Below are positions 7,065 through 11,844 of a stretch of 11,844 nt of DNA, one piece after another (positions within the stretch are counted from its first letter, which is position 1; each line of letters begins with the position of its first letter). The stretch spans positions 1 to 11,844 of the forward strand of contig PKWK01000164.1 of assembly GCA_003133205.1 (NCBI GenBank), given 5' to 3'. The notes under the pieces were generated by a model, which saw only the letters and a list, made by a program, of their open reading frames with translations, was not told where the DNA came from and searched no databases. The translations under genes and the position numbers were made by a program. The DNA comes from Granulicella sp. Lineage in GTDB: Bacteria > Acidobacteriota > Terriglobia > Terriglobales > Acidobacteriaceae.

Positions 7065-7535
7065 GAGACCACCTCAGCATCCGCAAACGGCTTAACACCG
7101 ATCGACACCGATGTGACCGATTTAAGGCTTCTCTTCTTCAGCTCGTTGTCCATTACAAACCGTTTGAACCGGGGAGTCGGACCGAAGTTCATCAAGAGTG
7201 CTACCTCGATATTCGTGGCACGCAGATAGTTAAGGGTCTGGGACTCATGCTCGCGAGCCAATGCTTCACAAGCCTTTAATTCAATCAAAACGGTTTCATT
7301 CACAATCAAATCAGCCCTGAAAGATACCAACCAACTCACTCCGGAATCGAACCTGTATCGGAACCTCGGTCTCAGCATGCAGATTCGCTTGCCTTAGAGC
7401 CAGCCGCATAGCCTCTCGGTACACAATCTCTAAGAATCCACACCCTAATTCGTTATAGACCTCATAGAAGATCCCGATGATCTTTTGCGTTAGATCGTCG
7501 TGCTTGCCCCGAACTCGCCTTTCATCAGTATTCAT
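7061..7535 (-). pseudogene. GxxExxY-family protein gene with a +1 frame disruption
   Basis: The first frame runs from ATG 7535 (AAGG about five bases upstream) and carries G33-FLEIVY-39 within GCGFLEIVYREAM, the signature of the GxxExxY family. It hits TGA at 7311-7313. The rest of the family sequence continues in the neighbouring frame: RADLIVNETVLIELKACEALAREHESQ, then LLMNFGPTPRFKRFVMDN, to TGA at 7061. Skipping one base after TTT (7320-7322) gives a continuous 157-residue protein with D75, E85 and K87 spaced like a PD-(D/E)xK nuclease core, the fold assigned to this family; its function is not established. The last roughly 20 residues are encoded by the inner repeat and the ispF leader. 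Composition is AT-richer than neighbours (22 G/C of 60 in 7261-7320). It may be a recent pseudogene or a frameshifted gene. Confidence 0.78.
7089..7128 (+). repeat. 40-bp inverted repeat, ispF side of the cassette
   Basis: The + strand begins GGCTTAACACCGAT and ends ACCGATTTAAGGC, with three CACCGAT-like units about ten bases apart. It matches the reverse complement of 7540-7579 over the first 14 bases and nearly all of the last 13, with compensating single-base shifts in the middle and the same 40-bp length. It lies inside the C-terminal coding part of the GxxExxY frame, 24 bases before the ispF start. Confidence 0.82.
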
Positions 7536-7539
7536 CTTT

Positions 7540-7579
7540 GCCTTAGATCGGTGCTCGTCGGTGTCATCGGTGTTAAGCC
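7540..7579 (-). repeat. 40-bp inverted repeat, ispD side of the cassette
   Basis: On the minus strand this starts GGCTTAACACCGAT and ends ACCGATCTAAGGC. It is the inverted partner of 7089-7128. Its first bases provide the last codon and stop of ispD; its last bases (AAGG) provide the ribosome site of the GxxExxY gene five bases further on. Confidence 0.82.
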
Positions 7580-8310
7580 TTTCCGTGGCCGAGATAAAAC
7601 TCCGCCAGCTCGAGGTCTCCGGGCTGGGTGATCTTGAAATTCTTTGCCGAACCTGGCACCACAGCGACGACGATCCCGGCTCGCTCCAGCAGGCTGGCCT
7701 CGTCAGTGCCGGCGAATTCATCCGCTGCCGCCTCCGCGAAGGCTCGTCGCAGCAGTCCGCAGCGTGCGCCCTGTGGCGTCTGCGCCTGTACGATTCTCTC
7801 GCGCGGAATCGTTGCGGTCACGATCGCTCCATGCGCCGTCCGCTCCACTTGCTTGATCGTATCCACCGCGGGCAGGCCGACGATCGCGGCGCCGAACTCG
7901 GCGACGGCATCGATCGTCCGGTCGATGGTGGCGGGGTCGATCAGAGGTCGGGCTGCGTCATGCACCAGCACCACATCGTCCTCCCCGCAGCCGCTCTCGG
8001 AGATGACCAGTGCCAGCGCGTTGCTCACCGACTGCTGGCGAATGTCGCCACCCTCGACGACATGCACTTTGCTGCCCAGGCTGAACTCCGCGATCTGCGC
8101 TCGGACGCGCTGGATCTCGGTCTTGCGTACGGCTACATAGATCGCCTCGACGCGTTCGACCGCAAGAAACGCGCGCAGGCAGTGCACCAGCACCGGAACG
8201 CCGGCAATCGTTAGAAACTGCTTTGGAGTGGACGAGCCGCTAGCCACTCGAGTACCCACGGACATCCGCGTCCCAATCCCTGCTGCCGGAAGAATGACAA
8301 ACACACGCAT
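7573..8310 (-). CDS. ispD: 2-C-methyl-D-erythritol 4-phosphate cytidylyltransferase
   Basis: A 245-residue MEP-pathway enzyme that couples CTP and methylerythritol 4-phosphate to CDP-methylerythritol. Visible motifs are the nucleotide loop LPAAGIGTRM (7-16) with the base-contact K30 in TPKQF; V117-HDAARPL-123; IPRERIVQAQTPQGA (about 168-182); TDEASLLE; and NFKITQPGDLELAE near the end. The loop between GTRM and PKQF is a little longer than usual (SVGTRVASGSS). ATG at 8310 is chosen because the family starts directly with the first beta strand. A TTG at 8328 is possible, and no clear ribosome site precedes either. The final Ala and stop fall within the inserted repeat, so the native C-terminus was probably longer. 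ispF follows behind the cassette. Confidence 0.94.
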   Translation of the reverse strand: MRVFVILPAAGIGTRMSVGTRVASGSSTPKQFLTIAGVPVLVHCLRAFLAVERVEAIYVAVRKTEIQRVRAQIAEFSLGSKVHVVEGGDIRQQSVSNALALVISESGCGEDDVVLVHDAARPLIDPATIDRTIDAVAEFGAAIVGLPAVDTIKQVERTAHGAIVTATIPRERIVQAQTPQGARCGLLRRAFAEAAADEFAGTDEASLLERAGIVVAVVPGSAKNFKITQPGDLELAEFYLGHGKA

Positions 8311-8319
8311 AGCCAACGA

Positions 8320-8325
8320 AGTATA
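8320..8325 (-). promoter_or_regulatory. Possible -10 element of ispD
   Basis: TATACT on the minus strand ends nine bases before the ispD ATG, close to the bacterial -10 consensus. No good -35 is visible at 16-18 bases. If it is real, transcription would start at or within about two bases of the ATG, giving a leaderless mRNA and explaining the missing ribosome site. Confidence 0.25.
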
Positions 8326-8373
8326 CAAGATAGCCGCGCGCGAAGCTCTGACCCTCTCTGCGGACGAGCCAGC

Positions 8374-8835
8374 TTAGCGGTCCGGCCGCAACATCATCTC
8401 GGTGGAGGGCACAAACCCGTACTGCTCATACACCGGTTTGCCGAACTTCGAAGCGTGCAGAGTGACAACCTTAATTTCACGCGCTTTCGCCTCGCCCACT
8501 GCCAGCCCCAGCAGCTTCCGCGCCAGCCCGCGCCTGCGCATCTCCGGAGCGACATAAAAGTTCAGCAGGTAGGCCCGCCACGGCTCCGCATCGAGAAAGT
8601 GCGGCGGCCACTCCATCACCCAAAGCCCCGCCCCGGCCACCAGCCGCCCGTCCTCTTCCACTAGCCAACCCACGTAACTACCGTCCTCCAGCTTCGCTCG
8701 CACCCACGGAATGAAGTTGGCGAGCATCTGTCCCATCTGCGCCTCGGTCGAGACGCCCGCATCCTCAAACATGCGCACGCGCTGCTCTCCAAGAGCCTCC
8801 GCATCCGCCACTGTCGCGCGCCTGATTTCAGCCAT
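8374..8835 (-). CDS. GNAT-family N-acetyltransferase
   Basis: A 153-residue acetyl-CoA-dependent acyltransferase of the GNAT superfamily; the substrate is unknown. The acetyl-CoA pyrophosphate loop is visible as R100-RRGLA-105, following the beta-4 strand LLNFYVAPEM. The C-terminal HASKFGKPVYEQYGF (127-141) is the usual beta-5/alpha-4 segment with the conserved Tyr (Y136 or Y139). The N-terminal IRRATVADAEALGEQR is the typical first strand and helix. It is full length, with ATG at 8835; the ribosome site is weak (AGG about ten bases upstream). It lies 63 bp upstream of ispD on the same strand and divergent from tilS, 97 bp away. It may share a transcript with ispD, but nothing links it functionally to isoprenoid synthesis. 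Confidence 0.88.
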   Translation of the reverse strand: MAEIRRATVADAEALGEQRVRMFEDAGVSTEAQMGQMLANFIPWVRAKLEDGSYVGWLVEEDGRLVAGAGLWVMEWPPHFLDAEPWRAYLLNFYVAPEMRRRGLARKLLGLAVGEAKAREIKVVTLHASKFGKPVYEQYGFVPSTEMMLRPDR

Positions 8836-8932
8836 CCATCAAGCCTATCGCAAACGAAATCGGCGACCGTTGTTGTGCCATCGTTTGTCCCATCGGGTCC
8901 GGCGCGCGGATACCGCAGTACGATGGAACACG
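8836..8932. promoter_or_regulatory. Divergent GNAT / tilS intergenic region
   Basis: These 97 bases separate two divergent genes and must hold promoters for both, unless transcription enters from elsewhere. I see no hexamer pair close enough to consensus to name. GATGGAA just before the tilS ATG could serve as a weak ribosome site. Confidence 0.4.
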
Positions 8933-10030
8933 ATGCCTGCTGTCGTGCCCACGCTGAACCGCGAACACATTCGCCCCGGAGAACGCGTCTGCGCCGCCGT
9001 CTCCGGAGGCGCGGATTCGGTGGCGCTGTTGCTTCTGCTCCACGCCGCCAACAGCCTGCCGCGCAACTCGCTCGGCGTAGGGCTGTCGGCCGTGCACGTC
9101 CATCACGGCCTGCGCGGCGACGAGGCGGACGGAGACCTCGCCTTTGTGCAAGCGCTCTGCCTGCGCCTCGAAGTCCCGCTGCACATTCACTTTGCCAGCG
9201 TCCCCGACCGCCTTGCCCGTAGCCGCGAGGCTGGCCAGCCGGAGACGATCGAGGAGGCCGCGCGAGCACTTCGCTACGAGATTTTCGCCTCGCTGATCGC
9301 GCAGGGCCATGCCGACTCCGTCCTCACCGCTCACACCCTGGACGACCAGGCCGAGACCGTCCTGATGAAGCTGCTGCGCGGAGCCTGGACCGAGGGCCTG
9401 AGCGGCATCCATCCGGTCGTTCTGGTCCCAAACGCCACCCACCCCGGCAAAATCCTTCGTCCGCTGCTCGCCGTCCGCCGCTCCGAACTCGAAGACTACC
9501 TGCGCAGCCGGGACCAGCCCTGGCGCACCGATTCCTCCAATTCCGACGAAGCCTTCACCCGTAACCGTATTCGTCACAATCTTTTACCCCTGCTCCGCGA
9601 GTACAACCCGTCGCTCGACCAGACACTGGCCAACCTCGCCGAACTGGCCCGCGACGACGAAGCGCGCTGGCAGTCCGAACTCAGCCGCATCCTGCCCCAG
9701 GTTCTGCTTCCCGGCAAGCCTGTTCGCGGCGGTGGCCGTTCGGTCAGCACCGCTCCCGGAGAAGCCGGCTCCATCGCGCTCGAACTGGACCGTTTGCGCG
9801 GATTCGATCCCGCCTTGCGCCGCCGCGTCCTGCGAGCCGCCGCCCGCCAACTCGGCGCGCGCCTCAGCTTCGACGACACCGCCCGCCTGCTAGCACTCGC
9901 CGGTTTCACCACGGACCCAACCGTCTCCGCGCGTCCCGGCTCCAGCCTCCACCTCGCCGGCCAGTTGCGCGCGGAACGCTCCCAGCGCGAGCTTCGCCTA
10001 TACCGTTCCGAGCCTCCAAACAAGGCCTGA
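8933..10030 (+). CDS. tilS: tRNA(Ile)-lysidine synthetase
   Basis: A 365-residue ATP-dependent enzyme that converts C34 of the CAU-anticodon isoleucine tRNA to lysidine so that it reads AUA. The N-type ATP pyrophosphatase P-loop is S24-GGADS-29. It is followed by the VHVHHGLRG strand (54-62), H134-TLDDQAETVLMKLLRG-150, and the T199-DSSN-203 and RNRIRHNLLPLL segments typical of TilS. The remainder (about 230-365) contains the linker and a C-terminal TilS-type domain ending in SLHLAGQLRAERSQRELRLYR. The reading frame is open from 8711, but that part covers the divergent GNAT gene; ATG 8933 matches where TilS proteins start. tilS followed by ftsH is a gene order seen in many bacteria. Confidence 0.93.
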   Translation: MPAVVPTLNREHIRPGERVCAAVSGGADSVALLLLLHAANSLPRNSLGVGLSAVHVHHGLRGDEADGDLAFVQALCLRLEVPLHIHFASVPDRLARSREAGQPETIEEAARALRYEIFASLIAQGHADSVLTAHTLDDQAETVLMKLLRGAWTEGLSGIHPVVLVPNATHPGKILRPLLAVRRSELEDYLRSRDQPWRTDSSNSDEAFTRNRIRHNLLPLLREYNPSLDQTLANLAELARDDEARWQSELSRILPQVLLPGKPVRGGGRSVSTAPGEAGSIALELDRLRGFDPALRRRVLRAAARQLGARLSFDDTARLLALAGFTTDPTVSARPGSSLHLAGQLRAERSQRELRLYRSEPPNKA

Positions 10031-10355
10031 CTTGGCCTGCAGCGTCCCACAAAAGGTGCAAGGCGGACACCGTTCCAGTTGGGAGATAATCACCGCAGGT
10101 TACTTCCGGTTTGTTTCCGGTTTCCTGCCTATTTTCCGCCGGTCAGGGTAGAATCGAAGCACTTGGAGTGCGCCCACATCGGGCCGGGATGGCGATTGCT
10201 GCCGAAGATCCGGAACCTTTCAGTAAGCGTGGTGCGTCTAATGTGTTGTAGTGGAGCGGCATCCGGGCGTACGTGTCTGGTAGCCGTCTCTCGATTGGCA
10301 CGTTGTCTGGTCTCTCCATCTATTAGCTTCAGGCCGGAAAAATGAGGAAATGCGA
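10031..10355 (+). promoter_or_regulatory. tilS-ftsH intergenic region / ftsH leader
   Basis: There are 325 bases with no convincing gene. TTCCGGTTT occurs twice, at 10104-10112 and 10115-10123, eleven bases (about one helical turn) apart, with a related TTCCGCC at 10134-10140. GATAAT at 10084-10089 and TAGAAT at 10149-10154 are possible -10 elements, without good -35 partners. A hairpin is listed separately. ACGTGTCTGGT (10271-10281) is echoed as ACGTTGTCTGGT at 10300-10311. The last bases hold the ribosome site GAGGAA of ftsH. An 88-codon open frame at 10079-10345 is Cys/Arg-rich and looks like chance. Confidence 0.5.
10254..10290 (+). other. Imperfect hairpin in the ftsH leader
   Basis: GAGCGGC (10254-10260) pairs with GCCG-T-CTC (10283-10290, one bulged T), and CCGG (10263-10266) with CTGG (10277-10280), separated by two mismatches. 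The ten-base loop is GCGTACGTGT. It lies about 65 bases before the ftsH start. It may be regulatory RNA structure or chance in GC-rich DNA. Confidence 0.3.

Positions 10356-11844
<1,489 letters not shown>

Larger units (their letters stand above)
7089..7579 (-). mobile_element. Inverted-repeat cassette carrying the GxxExxY gene
   Basis: A 491-bp segment bounded by two 40-bp inverted repeats, carrying one gene (about 7535 downwards), and inserted at the 3' end of ispD. The ispD stop codon (TAA at 7573-7575) and its final Ala codon are inside the outer repeat. The ribosome site of the GxxExxY gene is also supplied by the inner edge of that repeat. In-silico removal of 7089-7579 joins GGA-AA to GTTTGCGGATGC, and ispD then reads GHGKFADAEVVS to a TGA overlapping the ispF GTG. 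I see no obvious target duplication and no transposase, so any movement would need an enzyme supplied elsewhere. That it is mobile is inference. Confidence 0.55.

Noticed and set aside
7536..7721. Longer GxxExxY start upstream of 7535
   Set aside because: The frame extends into ispD and the repeat (including the TDDTDEHR stretch encoded by the repeat). ATG 7535 has a suitable ribosome site and family-like start.
7061..8310. A fused IspDF bifunctional enzyme
   Set aside because: ispD and ispF each have their own start and stop. Even with the cassette removed they would overlap out of frame by GTGA rather than fuse.
8711..8932. N-terminal extension of tilS
   Set aside because: The frame stays open upstream but crosses the divergent GNAT gene and its intergenic region. 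TilS homology begins at about 8933.
10079..10345. 88-codon frame between tilS and ftsH
   Set aside because: No ribosome site, odd Cys/Arg-rich composition and no family resemblance. It is more likely ftsH leader DNA.

Overview
The window reads as part of a chromosome from a free-living, GC-rich bacterium. My best guess is Acidobacteriota, class Terriglobia. That rests on remembered resemblance of the class I FBPase, the beta-CASP hydrolase and the tilS-ftsH pairing, not on a search, so treat the taxonomy as moderate confidence. I found no rRNA, tRNA or CRISPR array. Most of the window is housekeeping metabolism; two mobile or parasitic insertions supply the unusual features.

Layout. Bases 1-1172 are a complete IS5-family insertion sequence. 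Its left tip is base 1 of the window, its inverted repeats match at 14 of 20 positions, and its right flank is TTAG, which fits the IS5 target consensus YTAR. It sits inside a gene whose C-terminal remnant (1173-1459) looks like a uracil-DNA glycosylase-superfamily protein. Next, on the + strand, come a metallo-beta-lactamase/beta-CASP hydrolase (1603-3054), cysK (3118-4089) and cysE (4086-4844). cysK and cysE overlap by ATGA, and CysE ends in Gly-Glu-Gly-Ile, the kind of tail that docks in the CysK active site. This pair performs the last two steps of cysteine synthesis.

A minus-strand cluster converges on cysE. Read 5' to 3' it is a GNAT acetyltransferase (8835-8374), ispD (8310-7573), a frame-disrupted GxxExxY-type gene (7535-7061), ispF (7064-6441), fbp (6351-5368), a 94-aa unknown protein (5371-5087) and a 78-aa two-helix membrane protein (5090-4854). 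IspD and IspF are two enzymes of the MEP isoprenoid pathway; Fbp is the gluconeogenic fructose bisphosphatase. Several junctions are GTGA stop/start overlaps.

The most interesting structure lies between ispD and ispF. The GxxExxY gene is bracketed by two 40-bp inverted repeats (7089-7128 and 7540-7579), forming a 491-bp, more AT-rich cassette. Removing exactly this cassette in silico extends ispD in frame by nine codons after GHG, to a TGA that overlaps the ispF GTG start. A third, solitary copy of the repeat lies between ispF and fbp (6388-6426). The cassette gene carries a +1 frame disruption at a TTT-C site; skipping one base restores a continuous family-like protein.

On the + strand after the divergent GNAT/tilS promoter region are tilS (8933-10030), a 325-bp non-coding stretch with a hairpin and repeats, and ftsH (from 10356, running off the window end). 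ftsH is visible through its Walker motifs, HEAGH zinc site and third zinc ligand.
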